A stretch of DNA of 64,000 nt from Labedella gwakjiensis (GCF_003014675.1 NZ_PYAU01000001.1:930001-994000); one strand, 5' to 3'; positions 34,641 to 43,944 are shown, counted from the stretch's first letter. Numbers and translations: made by a program. The notes: generated from the sequence alone by a model not told the origin.

Positions 34641-34760
34641 CCGGTTTCCCCTACCCGTGTATCCGCAGGCGTGCGTTCGCCTGGCGTTCACCGGCGGTTC
34701 TCCTGCGATCGACACACTCGACGAGACCCCTGCCCCCTTTCGTCCCGAAGGTCGTCACGC

Positions 34761-37673
34761 ATGCGCTCCCGCCCCCGTTCCCCCCACCGATCCCGAGCGC
34801 TCTCCGCCCTCGCCGCCGCCGTCCCCCTGCTCGCAACCATCGCGATCGCCCCGACGCTCGTCGTCGACTCCGCCGCGGCGGCCGAGCCCACCGACATCCG
34901 CATCAACGAGGTCGTCCAGAACGGCGGCACCGCCGGCGACTGGATCGAGTTCACCAACACCGGCTCCGAGGCCGTCGACGTCTCGGGCTGGATCGTCAAG
35001 GACGACAACGACACGCGCACCGACGCGCTGCCCGCCGGTTCGGTCATCGCTCCGGGGGGCTACCTCGTGTTCGGCGAGCCCGGCCTCACCTTCGGACTCG
35101 GCCGCGCCGACCAGGCCCGCCTCTTCCTGCCGGACGGCACCACCGAGATCGACGCGTTCGCGTGGACCGACCACTCCCCCACGAGCTATGGCCGCTGCGC
35201 CGACGGCACCGGCGAGTTCACGGTGACCGCGGCCTCCACGCCGGGAGCGGCGAACGCGTGCGGCGCCGACCCGGCCGACGTGGTCGTCATCAACGAGATC
35301 GAGTCGAGCGGCGGCACGCCCGGCGACTGGATCGAGCTCACGAACACGGGACTCGTCGCCGTCGACGCGGCCGGCCTCGTGATCCGCGACTCCGACGACA
35401 CCCACACGTTCGTGGTCCCCGCCGATTCGACCATCGAGCCGGGTGGATACCTCGTGGTCGGCGAGCCGGAGATGACGTTCGGCCTCGGCGGCGCCGACAG
35501 CGTGCGCCTCTTCGACACCGACGGAACGACCCTCGTGGACGAGTACGCCTGGACGCAGCACGCGGCCACCACCTACGGCCGCTTCCCGAACGGCACCGGC
35601 GAGTTCACCGAGACGCTCGAACCCACGAAGGGTGCGGCCAACACCATTCCGACGCCCGAGGGCCTCGACGTGCGCATCAACGAGATCGAGTCGAACGGCG
35701 GGACCCCGGGCGACTGGGTGGAGCTCGTCAACCCGACGAGCGCCGCGATCGACGTGTCCGGCTGGATCGTCAAGGACAGCGACGACACCCACGTGAGCAC
35801 GCTCCCCACCGGCGCGAGCGTTCCGGCCGGCGGCTACTACGTCGTGGAGGAGGCGCAGCTCGGCTACGGGCTCGGCGCGTCCGACGCCGTGCGCCTCTTC
35901 GCGCCCGACGGCGTGACGATCGTCGACCAGTACGCGTGGACGGCCCACGCCGCCACGTCCTACGGGCGCTGCCCCGACGCCACCGGCGAGTTCGCCCTCC
36001 AGACGAGCACCACGAAGGCCGCGGCGAACGACTGCGGCTCGCCCATCCGCATCAACGAGGTCGAGTCGAGCGGCGGCGACCCCGTCGACTGGATCGAACT
36101 CGTCAACAACGGCGCAGAGCCCGTCGACGTCTCGGGGATGATCCTCAAGGACGACAATGACGCGCGCACCCTCGCGATCGCGTCCGGCACGACGATCGCG
36201 GCGGGCGGCTACCTCGCGGTGGACGTCGACGTGGACGGCGGCTTCGGCCTCGGCGGCGCCGATTCCGCCCGCCTCTTCGACACCGACGGCACGACACTCA
36301 TCGACGGGTACTCCTGGACCGAGCACGCCGCGACGAGCTACGGGCGCTGCCCCGACGGCACCGGCGAGTTCGCCCTCACGACCGCTCCGACGAAGGGCGC
36401 GACGAACGCGTGCGACGGCGACCTCGTGACGGAAGCCTGGCCCGGCGGCGAGACCGTCTCCACCGTGGACGAGGCCGGCTACTTCGGCACCAACATGAGC
36501 GGTCTCGCGTTCGAGGACACCGACGAGGGTTCCGGAACCGACACGCTCTGGGCGGTGAAGAACGGACCGGGCACGCTCTACCGCCTCGAGAACACCGACG
36601 GAACGTGGGCGCCGGTGACAGACGCCGGCTGGGCCGACGGCAAGACGCTGCACTACGCCGACGGCACGGGTGACGTGGACGCGGAGGGCGTCGCCCTCAC
36701 CGACGCCGGAGCGGACGGCGGCATCTTCGTCTCCACCGAGCGGAACAACGCCGTGTCGGGCACGAGCCGTCCGTCCGTGATCCGCTACGACGTGGGCGGC
36801 ACGGGCACCGAGATCTCGGCGACGCGCGAGTGGAACCTCGCGGCCGACCTCGCGACGGACGTTCCCACGATCGGGGCGAACGCGGGCCTCGAGGGCATCG
36901 CGTGGATCCCCGACGCCGACCTCGTGGCGAAGGGCTTCGTGGACGAGAGCACGGGCGCGCTCTACGACCCGGCCGACTACCCCGGTCACGGCGGCGGGCT
37001 CTTCGTCGTCGGACTCGAGGCGAACGGTTCCCTCTACGTCTACGCGCTCGGTCAGGAGACGGGCGACATCACGCGGATCGCGACCGTCGCGAGCGGCTTC
37101 CTGAGCATCATGGACCTCGAGTACGACCCGGCGACGGACGAGCTGTGGGCGGTGTGCGACGACACGTGCGACGGCCGCTCGGCCGTCCTCGACGTGGTCG
37201 GCACCGATTCCGCCGCTGACGCCGACACCGCTGACGCCGTGGCGGCGGCCGCTCCCGGCGCCTTCGCGGTCGAGACGGTCGTCGAGCGACCGGCCGGCAT
37301 GCCCAACGTCAACAACGAGGGCTTCGCGATCGCGCCGAACGACCAGTGCAGCGACGGCGTGAAGCCCGTCGTCTGGTCGGACGACAACGGCACGGACGGC
37401 TTCTCGCTCCGCGAGGGCACGATCCTGTGCACGCTCGACGAGCCGACGGAACCGACCCCCGGTCCCACCGACCCCGGCACCGACCCGAGCGACCCCGACA
37501 CGGGCGCCGGGCCCGATGCCCCGGGCACAGGCACAGACGCCGGCGCGGGCGACGGCCTCGCCGTCACTGGTGCCGCCGAGCCGATCGGCGCCCTGGCCGC
37601 CGCGCTCGTGCTGCTCCTCGCCGGAGCCGCGGTGGTCGTCGCCCGCCGCCGCAGCCACGGCGCCGCCGAGTAG
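34761..37673 (+). CDS. Sortase-anchored surface protein with four LTD domains and a propeller-like domain
   Basis: A 970-residue exported protein. After a signal peptide (to about residue 41) come four lamin-tail (LTD) repeats of about 125 residues each, starting near 44, 173, 298 and 425, each with INE(V/I), DWxE(L/F)xN and a closing SYGRCxDGTGEF block. Residues about 555-875 resemble the esterase-like phytase/SdiA-regulated beta-propeller family (GLAFEDTDEG, EGVALTDAG, EGIAWIPDADL). A Pro/Asp/Gly-rich spacer leads to LAVTG (933-937), a hydrophobic segment and RRR, an LAxTG cell-wall sorting signal. No sortase gene is in the window. Role may be DNA/phosphoester binding at the cell surface; inference. 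Confidence 0.87.
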   Translation: MRSRPRSPHRSRALSALAAAVPLLATIAIAPTLVVDSAAAAEPTDIRINEVVQNGGTAGDWIEFTNTGSEAVDVSGWIVKDDNDTRTDALPAGSVIAPGGYLVFGEPGLTFGLGRADQARLFLPDGTTEIDAFAWTDHSPTSYGRCADGTGEFTVTAASTPGAANACGADPADVVVINEIESSGGTPGDWIELTNTGLVAVDAAGLVIRDSDDTHTFVVPADSTIEPGGYLVVGEPEMTFGLGGADSVRLFDTDGTTLVDEYAWTQHAATTYGRFPNGTGEFTETLEPTKGAANTIPTPEGLDVRINEIESNGGTPGDWVELVNPTSAAIDVSGWIVKDSDDTHVSTLPTGASVPAGGYYVVEEAQLGYGLGASDAVRLFAPDGVTIVDQYAWTAHAATSYGRCPDATGEFALQTSTTKAAANDCGSPIRINEVESSGGDPVDWIELVNNGAEPVDVSGMILKDDNDARTLAIASGTTIAAGGYLAVDVDVDGGFGLGGADSARLFDTDGTTLIDGYSWTEHAATSYGRCPDGTGEFALTTAPTKGATNACDGDLVTEAWPGGETVSTVDEAGYFGTNMSGLAFEDTDEGSGTDTLWAVKNGPGTLYRLENTDGTWAPVTDAGWADGKTLHYADGTGDVDAEGVALTDAGADGGIFVSTERNNAVSGTSRPSVIRYDVGGTGTEISATREWNLAADLATDVPTIGANAGLEGIAWIPDADLVAKGFVDESTGALYDPADYPGHGGGLFVVGLEANGSLYVYALGQETGDITRIATVASGFLSIMDLEYDPATDELWAVCDDTCDGRSAVLDVVGTDSAADADTADAVAAAAPGAFAVETVVERPAGMPNVNNEGFAIAPNDQCSDGVKPVVWSDDNGTDGFSLREGTILCTLDEPTEPTPGPTDPGTDPSDPDTGAGPDAPGTGTDAGAGDGLAVTGAAEPIGALAAALVLLLAGAAVVVARRRSHGAAE

Positions 37674-37689
37674 CCCGACCCGCGAGACG

Positions 37690-37727
37690 ACGGAAGCCCC
37701 GCGACCTTCCGGTCGCGGGGCTTCCGT
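37690..37727. terminator. Bidirectional terminator
   Basis: ACGGAAGCCCCGCGACC (37690-37706) pairs perfectly over 17 bp with its complement (37711-37727) around a TTCC loop. It lies between the convergent LTD surface protein gene and the MacB-type permease gene and can serve both. Confidence 0.88.
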
Positions 37728-37739
37728 CCATTCACGGGG

Positions 37740-39053
37740 TCACTCGTAGCGGAGGGACTCCACGGGGTCGGCCTTCGCCGCGCGAGCGGCGGGGAGGGTG
37801 CCGGCGAGGAACGCGATCACCATGATCACGACGATCACGACGGCGATCGAGATCGGATCGAACGCGATGAGCGTGAGTCCCGGCAGATCGGCGAGCAGCG
37901 TCGTCGAGAGTGCCGAGCTGATCACGCTGCCGGCGAGCATCGCGATCACCACTCCGATGGCGCTCCCGAGGAACCCGATGAACGTGGCCTCGAGGCTGAA
38001 GAGCCCGAACACCTTGCCGCTGCCCATGCCCATCGCCTTCATGAGCCCGATCTCACGCGTCCGTTCCTGCACCGACATGAGCAGGGTGTTGACGATGCCG
38101 AAGCTCGCGGCGAGCAGGGCGATGATGGCGAACGCGTTGAGCACGAGCACGATGCCGTCGATGACGGTCTTGATCGTGCCGAGCTGGTCGGCGACCGTCA
38201 CGCCGGAGTACCCGTCGTCGGCGAGCCGGTCCTTGAGCGCCGTGATGTCGGCGTCCGTCGCATCCTCCGCGAACCAGACGCTCGCTTGCGCGTAACGCTC
38301 GGTCTGCTCGGTGGGCAGACCGGTGTTCTGCAGGGTGTACAGCTCGTCCGTGAGGGCCGTGTTGGGCACGATGCTCGCGCCCGTCGCGGAGGCGATGGAC
38401 GATTCCGCGACACCGACCACGGTCGCCTCCACCGTGTGCTGCGTTCCCACGGCGTCCGTCACGGCCAGCGTGACGGTCTTCCCGACAGCGTCGGCGTCGT
38501 CGTCGTAGCCGAGCGCGTCGACGTAGGACACGGGGAGGACCACCTGGAAGTCGTCCGTCGAGCCGTCCGGCTGCTCGCCCGCCGTCAGCTGGATCGACTG
38601 CCCGGCCACGAGACTGCCGACACTCGCGACGTACTTCGTGTCGTCGGCCCCCTCGACGTAGTCCGCGGAGATCGACTTCGTCGCCTCCACCTCGAGGACA
38701 CCGTCGATCCCCTCGAGCGTGTCGAGGTCGTCGGGAGTGAGGGCCACGACCGTCGAACCCGGGGCCCCGCCGGCCCCGCCGCTCGCCACGGCGTCCGGGT
38801 CGTACTCGGCCGGCCCGTCGTCGGAGTCGCCGATGGTGGTGGCCGTCTCCGACGGCTTCGTGACCGTCATGACGTCGGACGCGCCGACGGCCGTCACCGT
38901 GTCGTCGATGTACGCGTTGATGCCGGTGCCGAGGCCCTGCGTGAGGGTGAGGGTGAAGGCGCCGACGAAGATCGCCAGGATCGTGAGGATCGTGCGCGTC
39001 TTGGCCCTGAACGTGTTCGAGACGGCCGAGCCGACGAGGTCCACGGCGTTCAT
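37740..39053 (-). CDS. MacB/FtsX-type ABC transporter permease
   Basis: A 437-residue membrane protein with the four-TM MacB/FtsX layout: one N-terminal segment (TRTILTILAIFVGAFTLTL), a large extracytoplasmic domain (about 45-290), and three C-terminal segments including FGIVNTLLMSVQERTREIGLMKAMG and the closing LPAARAAKADPVESLRYE, which are family hallmarks. Its ATG overlaps the ATPase stop (ATGA). Such exporters act on peptides, lipids or antibiotics, or transmit mechanical force. The two-component genes across the gap suggest envelope-stress or antibiotic sensing. Confidence 0.9.
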   Translation of the reverse strand: MNAVDLVGSAVSNTFRAKTRTILTILAIFVGAFTLTLTQGLGTGINAYIDDTVTAVGASDVMTVTKPSETATTIGDSDDGPAEYDPDAVASGGAGGAPGSTVVALTPDDLDTLEGIDGVLEVEATKSISADYVEGADDTKYVASVGSLVAGQSIQLTAGEQPDGSTDDFQVVLPVSYVDALGYDDDADAVGKTVTLAVTDAVGTQHTVEATVVGVAESSIASATGASIVPNTALTDELYTLQNTGLPTEQTERYAQASVWFAEDATDADITALKDRLADDGYSGVTVADQLGTIKTVIDGIVLVLNAFAIIALLAASFGIVNTLLMSVQERTREIGLMKAMGMGSGKVFGLFSLEATFIGFLGSAIGVVIAMLAGSVISSALSTTLLADLPGLTLIAFDPISIAVVIVVIMVIAFLAGTLPAARAAKADPVESLRYE

Positions 39054-39805
39054 GCGGCCACCTCCGGCGAACCGTGGCGGCCGTGAGGCGCCGACGTGGT
39101 CGAGGCGTCCGGATCGTTCGGTCGTGAATCCTCCACGAGCACCCCGTCGCGGATGACGAGGCGACGGTCGCAGCGCGCGGCGAGATCCTCGTCGTGCGTG
39201 ACGATGATGAGTGTGATGCCGTTCTCGCGGTTGAGTCCGAAGAGGATGTCCTCGACGATCGCTCCCGTGTTCGAGTCGAGGTTCCCCGTCGGCTCGTCGG
39301 CGAAGATGATGCGCGGGTTGTTCACGAGCGCCCGAGCGATGACGGCGCGCTGCTTCTGACCTCCCGAGAGGTTCACGGCCTTGTTCTTCGCCTTGTCCGC
39401 GAGGTCGAGCTGCTCGAGCGCGGCCATCCCTCGACGCTTCCGCTCGGCCCGGCCGACGCCGGCGATCTTCATCGGCAGGATGACGTTCTCGAGGACGCTC
39501 GCGTTCGCCGTGAGGAAGAACTGCTGGAACACGAAGCCGAATGTGCGGTTGCGCGTGCGATTGAGCCGGCCCCCGGTGAGCGTACGGGTGTCGACGCCTT
39601 CGAGCGCGATCGTGCCGGAGGTGGGGGCATCGAGGAGCGCGAGCGTGTGCATGAGCGTGGACTTGCCGGAACCGGACTTGCCGATGATCGCGACGCTCTC
39701 GCCCTCCGCGATGTCGAAACTCACCCCCCTGAGCGCATCGAAGCGGTTCTGGCCTCGGCCGTACGACTTCCGTACGTCGGAGACCGAGATGATCGGGCTG
39801 GGCAT
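39050..39805 (-). CDS. MacB/LolD-type ABC transporter ATPase
   Basis: A 251-residue ATPase partner of the permease downstream. Walker A is IIGKSGSGKSTLMHT, signature LSGGQKQRAVIARAL, Walker B IIFADEPTGNLDS, H-loop VTHDEDLA. The LDS after the Walker B is typical of the MacB/LolD/FtsE group. ATG 39805 follows GAGGAG. It is divergent from a histidine kinase gene with a 190-bp gap holding a 16-bp palindrome. Confidence 0.95.
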   Translation of the reverse strand: MPSPIISVSDVRKSYGRGQNRFDALRGVSFDIAEGESVAIIGKSGSGKSTLMHTLALLDAPTSGTIALEGVDTRTLTGGRLNRTRNRTFGFVFQQFFLTANASVLENVILPMKIAGVGRAERKRRGMAALEQLDLADKAKNKAVNLSGGQKQRAVIARALVNNPRIIFADEPTGNLDSNTGAIVEDILFGLNRENGITLIIVTHDEDLAARCDRRLVIRDGVLVEDSRPNDPDASTTSAPHGRHGSPEVAA

Positions 39806-39902
39806 GCTGACTCCTCGGGTGTCGGGCCGGTCTCTCCTGGCCACCTCTCGAGCCTCCCGCGGCGCGCCGATCCGCGCGTCGCCCCACCGCGGACACTGCG
39901 AC

Positions 39903-39918
39903 TACCGCGGTCGCGGTA
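39903..39918. promoter_or_regulatory. Palindrome between the exporter and two-component genes
   Basis: TACCGCG-GT-CGCGGTA is a perfect 7-bp dyad lying 93 bp before the histidine kinase ATG and 98 bp before the ATPase ATG. It is a candidate site for the NarL-type response regulator encoded at 41345. Confidence 0.5.
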
Positions 39919-39995
39919 CGCCGGCTGCTCCGCTGGAGGGATGCGGCTTCCATCTCGTGGCACCAGACTGAAGCGATGGACGTGGGACGGGACCG

Positions 39996-41348
39996 ATGAG
40001 CGCATCCGCTCCAGCGCCGTCGCGCCTCCCCGGCTGGCTGGGCACGTCTCAACCGGTGACCAGCCGGCTCTCGCCCGGGCGTCGGCTCCTCGCCGCGTGG
40101 GCCGGGGATCTCTTCGCCGCGCTTCTCATCATCGCCGCGGCCTTCTCCCCGTTCATGGCCGACCGGCCGGAGACCGTGGTCGAGCGGGCCATCGTCATCG
40201 CGCCGGCGTTCCTCCTCCCCCTCCGCCGCCGCTGGCCGGTCCCCGTGCTCGCGCTGTGCCTCGTCGCCTACGGCGCAGCGGCGATGACGGGGGTCCTCGC
40301 CCACGGCGTCGTGCTCGCCTCCGCGATCGCGATGTTCGGGGTCGCGAACCGTTCGGACCGCCGTCGGACGATGCTCGTCGCGGGCGTCGCGATCGCCGGC
40401 ATCGTGGGGTTGAGCCTGCTCGCCGCGATCAGCAGCGCTGCCGACCCGCGCGTCGTCCAGTTCGCCGTGACGATCGCGTTCTCCGCGGCGGCCGGCGATG
40501 CGACGCGATCCCGTCGCGAATACATCGTGGCGATCACGGAGCGCGCCGAGCGCGCGGAGCAGACCCGGGAGGCCGAGGCCCGACGGCGCGTCTCCGAGGA
40601 GCGACTGCGGATCGCGCGCGATCTCCACGACGTGGTCGCGCATCAGATCTCCGTGATCAGCCTCAACGCCGGCGTCGCCTCCTCGTCCCTGCGCTCCCGG
40701 CCCGATCGCGCGGAGGAGTCGCTCGGCACCATCCGCAGCGCTGCTCGCACCGTGCTCGGCGAGATCGGGGACCTCCTCGCGATGCTCCGCGCCGACGGCG
40801 ACGACGCCGTCGACCGTGCGGCACCCCCTCAGGGGCTCGACGGCCTCGACGGTCTCGTGTCCGAGTTCGCGACGGCGGGACTCGACGTGCGCGTGCGCGT
40901 GGAGGGAACGATCGACGAGCTGCCGGCGACCGTCGACGTGGTCGCCTACCGCGTCCTGCAGGAGGCGCTCACGAACGCTCTCAAGCACGGAGCCGAGCGG
41001 CGTGCCCACGTGCTGGTCTCGGCGGGGCCGGCCGCCGTGGAGATCGTCGTCACCAACCCGACGATGCCGGCGGTGCCCGACGGCGATCCGACCGCTGCCT
41101 CAGCCGGCGGGTACGGTCTGCTCGGCCTCCGGGAGCGAGTCGCCGCCGTCCGGGGCACGATCGATGCTCGGCCCGCCGCGGGGGGATTCCGCCTCGCCGC
41201 GACGCTCCCGACCACGGTCGACGACGCCGAACGCCCCGACGCCGCCGTTCGCCCCGACCCCGCCGTTCGCCCCGACCCCATCGTTCGCCCCGACCCCATC
41301 GTTCGCCCCGACCCCACTGGCCGGCCCGATCCGGAGGAGACCACATGA
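39996..41348 (+). CDS. Two-component sensor histidine kinase (NarL/DesK type)
   Basis: A 450-residue membrane sensor kinase. Several membrane segments occupy about 28-150, a coiled coil follows (about 165-200), then the HisKA_3 phospho-acceptor in RIARDLHDVVAHQISVISL and an HATPase domain with EALTNALKHG and GGYGLLGLRERVAAV. The C terminus after about residue 408 is a tandem repeat of VRPDP units encoded by 18-bp repeats. The gene ends ATGA-overlapping with its response regulator. Divergent from a MacB-type exporter which is its probable target. Confidence 0.92.
   Translation: MSASAPAPSRLPGWLGTSQPVTSRLSPGRRLLAAWAGDLFAALLIIAAAFSPFMADRPETVVERAIVIAPAFLLPLRRRWPVPVLALCLVAYGAAAMTGVLAHGVVLASAIAMFGVANRSDRRRTMLVAGVAIAGIVGLSLLAAISSAADPRVVQFAVTIAFSAAAGDATRSRREYIVAITERAERAEQTREAEARRRVSEERLRIARDLHDVVAHQISVISLNAGVASSSLRSRPDRAEESLGTIRSAARTVLGEIGDLLAMLRADGDDAVDRAAPPQGLDGLDGLVSEFATAGLDVRVRVEGTIDELPATVDVVAYRVLQEALTNALKHGAERRAHVLVSAGPAAVEIVVTNPTMPAVPDGDPTAASAGGYGLLGLRERVAAVRGTIDARPAAGGFRLAATLPTTVDDAERPDAAVRPDPAVRPDPIVRPDPIVRPDPTGRPDPEETT
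41239..41326. repeat. 18-bp in-frame tandem repeat in the histidine kinase C terminus
   Basis: About five copies of an 18-bp unit (GTTCGCCCCGACCCCATC and variants) encode a run of VRPDPI/VRPDPA hexapeptides. The copy number could vary without disturbing the frame. Confidence 0.85.
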
Positions 41349-42016
41349 CGCGCGTCCTCGTCGTCGACGACCAGTCGCTCATCCGCCAGGCGGTGTCCGC
41401 CATCCTCGACGGGGTCGACGGCGTCGACGTGGTCGGCGAGGCGCCGGACGGCCACGGGGCCGTCTCGCTCGCGCGAACGCTCCACCCCGACGTCGTGCTC
41501 ATGGACATCCGCATGCCCGGTCTGGACGGCATCGCCGCCACGGCCGCGATCTGCGCGGATCCCGAGCTCGCCGAGACGCGCGTGCTCATCCTCACGACGT
41601 TCGAGGAGGACGAGTACCTCGTGCAGGCCCTGCGGGCGGGCGCGAGCGGATTCATCGGGAAGGGGGCCGAGCCCGACGCGATCGTGCGCGCCGTGCGCTC
41701 CGTGCACGCGGGGGACGCGCTCCTCTCCCCCGCGGCGACGCGCAGCCTCATCACCCGCTACGTGCTCCCGCGGGCCGACTCGGCGCCGCGCCCCCTGCCG
41801 CCGGAACTCCGCGAGCTCACCGATCGCGAGAGCGAGGTACTTCTGCTCGTGGCCCGCGGGCGGTCGAACCAGGAGATCGCGGACGATCTCGTGATCTCGC
41901 CCCACACCGCGAAGACCCACGTGAACCGGATCATGACGAAGGTGCACGCGCACGACCGCGCGCAGCTCGTGATCCTGGCCTACGAGAGCGGCCTCCTCGA
42001 ACCCGGTGGCGGCTGA
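41345..42016 (+). CDS. NarL-family response regulator
   Basis: A 223-residue response regulator. The receiver domain has DD acids at 8-9, phospho-acceptor D54 in VVLMDIRMPG and Lys in FIGKGAEPD; the output domain is a LuxR-type helix-turn-helix (LTDRESEVLLLVARGRSNQEIA, HTAKTHVNRIM). ATG overlaps the histidine kinase stop as ATGA. It likely controls the divergent MacB-type exporter. Confidence 0.95.
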   Translation: MTRVLVVDDQSLIRQAVSAILDGVDGVDVVGEAPDGHGAVSLARTLHPDVVLMDIRMPGLDGIAATAAICADPELAETRVLILTTFEEDEYLVQALRAGASGFIGKGAEPDAIVRAVRSVHAGDALLSPAATRSLITRYVLPRADSAPRPLPPELRELTDRESEVLLLVARGRSNQEIADDLVISPHTAKTHVNRIMTKVHAHDRAQLVILAYESGLLEPGGG

Positions 42017-42031
42017 GGGGCCACGTCCCGG

Positions 42032-42895
42032 TCAGGACGCCGGGCTCGCGAACGTCTGCGTGCCGACGACGCCGAGGAGCGCGAGCTTCTCCGCAGCCTC
42101 CGTGTGCGGCGCCGCCGTGAGCACGAGGAGCGCTTGCGAGCGGTCCTCCGTGAAGAGCGACTGGCAGTCCACGTCGATCGCGCCGATCTCGGGGTGCACG
42201 AGCGTCTTGTGGTCCTCGAAGCGGCGGGCCACCTCGTGCCGCTCCCACAGCTCGGCGAACTCCGGCGAGTGCTCGAGCAGCGCGGACACGAGTGCCCCGG
42301 CGCGCGAGTCTGCTCCCATCGTCCCGTGGGCGGCGCGAAGGGCAGCCACCTGCGCACGACTGTGACGGTCGCGATCCGCCTCCGGGTAACGCAGTCGTTC
42401 CCGCTCGGGGTGGAGGAACCAGCGGTAGACCTCGCTGCGCTCGAGCCCCGTGTACACCGAGGCGTCGCCGAGCAGGGCGACGGCCAGGCGGTTCTGCACG
42501 AGCGTCTCGCCGAGGTTCGAGATGATGAGCGCCGGGGTGTCCTGCAGACGGTCGAAGACGCGCAGGAGCGCGGCGGCCACGTGGGAGCCGGGGTCGGTGC
42601 GATCCGGCGGGTTCTGGCCCGCGAGCCGGAAGAGGTAGTCGCGCTCGTCGTCCGTCAGCCGGAGCGCGCGGGCGATCGACGTGAGCATCGGCGCGCTCGG
42701 CTGCGGCCCCCTCTGCTGCTCGAGTCGCGTGTAGTAGTCGACGGACATCGAGGCGAGGAGCGCGACCTCCTCGCGGCGCAGCCCCGCGGTGCGCCGACGC
42801 GCGCCGTCCGGCAGCCCGGCGTCGGAGGGCTGGAGGACCTCCCGGTGGCGTCTGAGGAAGTCGGCGAGAGCTGCGCGGTCCATGCGTCCATCCAT
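42032..42895 (-). CDS. XRE-family regulator with MmyB-like ligand domain
   Basis: A 287-residue regulator. The N-terminal helix-turn-helix is RTAGLRREEVALLASMSVDYYTRLEQ, characteristic of the MmyB-like group, and residues about 105-275 match the MmyB-like transcription regulator ligand-binding domain (WFLHPERERLRYPEAD, HPEIGAIDVDCQSL). ATG 42895 follows GGGG. It is divergent from a short-chain dehydrogenase gene; this regulator group is commonly next to the dehydrogenase it represses. Confidence 0.92.
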   Translation of the reverse strand: MDGRMDRAALADFLRRHREVLQPSDAGLPDGARRRTAGLRREEVALLASMSVDYYTRLEQQRGPQPSAPMLTSIARALRLTDDERDYLFRLAGQNPPDRTDPGSHVAAALLRVFDRLQDTPALIISNLGETLVQNRLAVALLGDASVYTGLERSEVYRWFLHPERERLRYPEADRDRHSRAQVAALRAAHGTMGADSRAGALVSALLEHSPEFAELWERHEVARRFEDHKTLVHPEIGAIDVDCQSLFTEDRSQALLVLTAAPHTEAAEKLALLGVVGTQTFASPAS

Positions 42896-42996
42896 GTCCC
42901 CATTGTGCGCGCGGTCGCAGCCCGCGAACCAGGGATCGCTGATCCCCCGATGGATGCGCCCTGCCGGTGGCGTGCGAACGGGTGGAGAGTCGAACC

Positions 42997-43761
42997 ATGC
43001 AGATCACCGGACACACCATTTTCATCCCCGGCGCCACGAGCGGCATCGGGCTGGCCCTCGCCCGCGCCTTCCACGCCGCGGGCAACGTCGTCATCGTCGG
43101 CGGGCGCCGCACCGAGCTGCTCGAGCGAATCGTCGCCGAGAACCCCGGAATGCACGCCGCGCGCATCGACACCGCCGACCCCGCGAGCATCGCGGAGGCC
43201 GCCGCGACCGTCATCGCCGAACACCCCGAGCTCGACACCCTCATCACCATGGCCGGCATCATGCGGGCCGAGGACTGGCATTCCGCCGACGGCTTCCTCG
43301 ACACCGCCGAGGAGATCGTGACGACGAACGTCCTCGGCCCGATCCGCCTCATCGCGGCCTTCGTCGAGCACCTCCAGAGCCGCCCGGATGCGACCATCAT
43401 GACCGTCTCCTCCGGCCTCGCGTTCGCGCCCCTCGCCGTGACACCCACCTACAACGCGAGCAAGGCGGCGATCCACATGCTGAGCGAGTCGATCCGCCTC
43501 CAGCTCGCGGACACGTCCGTGCGGATCGTCGAGCTCGAACCGCCGTCCGTGCGGACGGCGCTCATGCCCGGTCAGGAGGAGAGCGAGTTCGCGATGCCGC
43601 TCGACGACTTCGTGACCGAGGTCATGGGGATCATCGCGTCGTCGCCCGACGCGACGGAGATCCAGGTGGAGAACGTGAAGTTCCTGCGATACGGAGAGGC
43701 GCGCGGCGACTATCCCTACGTCGTCGCGACGCTCAATCGGCTCGACCCGCACGGGCACTGA
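42997..43761 (+). CDS. Short-chain dehydrogenase/reductase
   Basis: A 254-residue SDR enzyme with Rossmann motif GATSGIG (residues 12-18), the NNAG-equivalent TMAGIM, catalytic Ser in MTVSSGLAF and YNASK (Tyr/Lys). The sequence resembles DltE-type reductases. GGAGAG precedes ATG 42997. It is divergent from the XRE/MmyB-like regulator, 101 bp away, and probably repressed by it. The substrate is unknown. Confidence 0.92.
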   Translation: MQITGHTIFIPGATSGIGLALARAFHAAGNVVIVGGRRTELLERIVAENPGMHAARIDTADPASIAEAAATVIAEHPELDTLITMAGIMRAEDWHSADGFLDTAEEIVTTNVLGPIRLIAAFVEHLQSRPDATIMTVSSGLAFAPLAVTPTYNASKAAIHMLSESIRLQLADTSVRIVELEPPSVRTALMPGQEESEFAMPLDDFVTEVMGIIASSPDATEIQVENVKFLRYGEARGDYPYVVATLNRLDPHGH

Positions 43762-43772
43762 CGGTCGCGGGC

Positions 43773-43805
43773 TGGCCGGACGAGTGCCGGCCGGACGAGT
43801 GCCGG
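43773..43805. repeat. 15-bp short tandem repeat
   Basis: GGCCGGACGAGTGCC is repeated twice head to tail just after the dehydrogenase stop codon. The rest of the 183-bp gap to the next gene holds AGGAGG at its end and a TAGCAT hexamer. Confidence 0.6.
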
Positions 43806-43944
43806 CGTCGACAGCCGCACGGCGTCCGGTAGCATCTGGAGGCCCACTATCGGTCGAGCGGCGGCGACACCACCCTCTCGACCCGATGTCGAGGGATCGG
43901 CAGACTGGGACCCCCCGCTCACCCGAAGCGCCAGGAGGTCGCCC

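Larger units (their letters stand above)
34376..34760. other. Intergenic region of 385 bp
   Basis: No gene is supported here. It holds, in order, a strong terminator-like hairpin (34524-34560) followed by a T-containing run, and a long-loop palindrome (34586-34640). The remainder shows no RNA family or promoter I can identify with confidence. Confidence 0.6.

Noticed and set aside
34755-37658. A 967-codon open frame antisense to the LTD surface protein
   Set aside because: It is the mirror of high-GC codon bias; the peptide is low-complexity Arg/Val/Gly with no domain, while the plus-strand frame has clear repeats, a signal peptide and a sorting motif.
37740-41009. A 1089-codon open frame joining the exporter permease to its upstream region
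   Set aside because: The first part is out of frame with the ATPase gene; the true permease starts at 39053 with an ATGA overlap.
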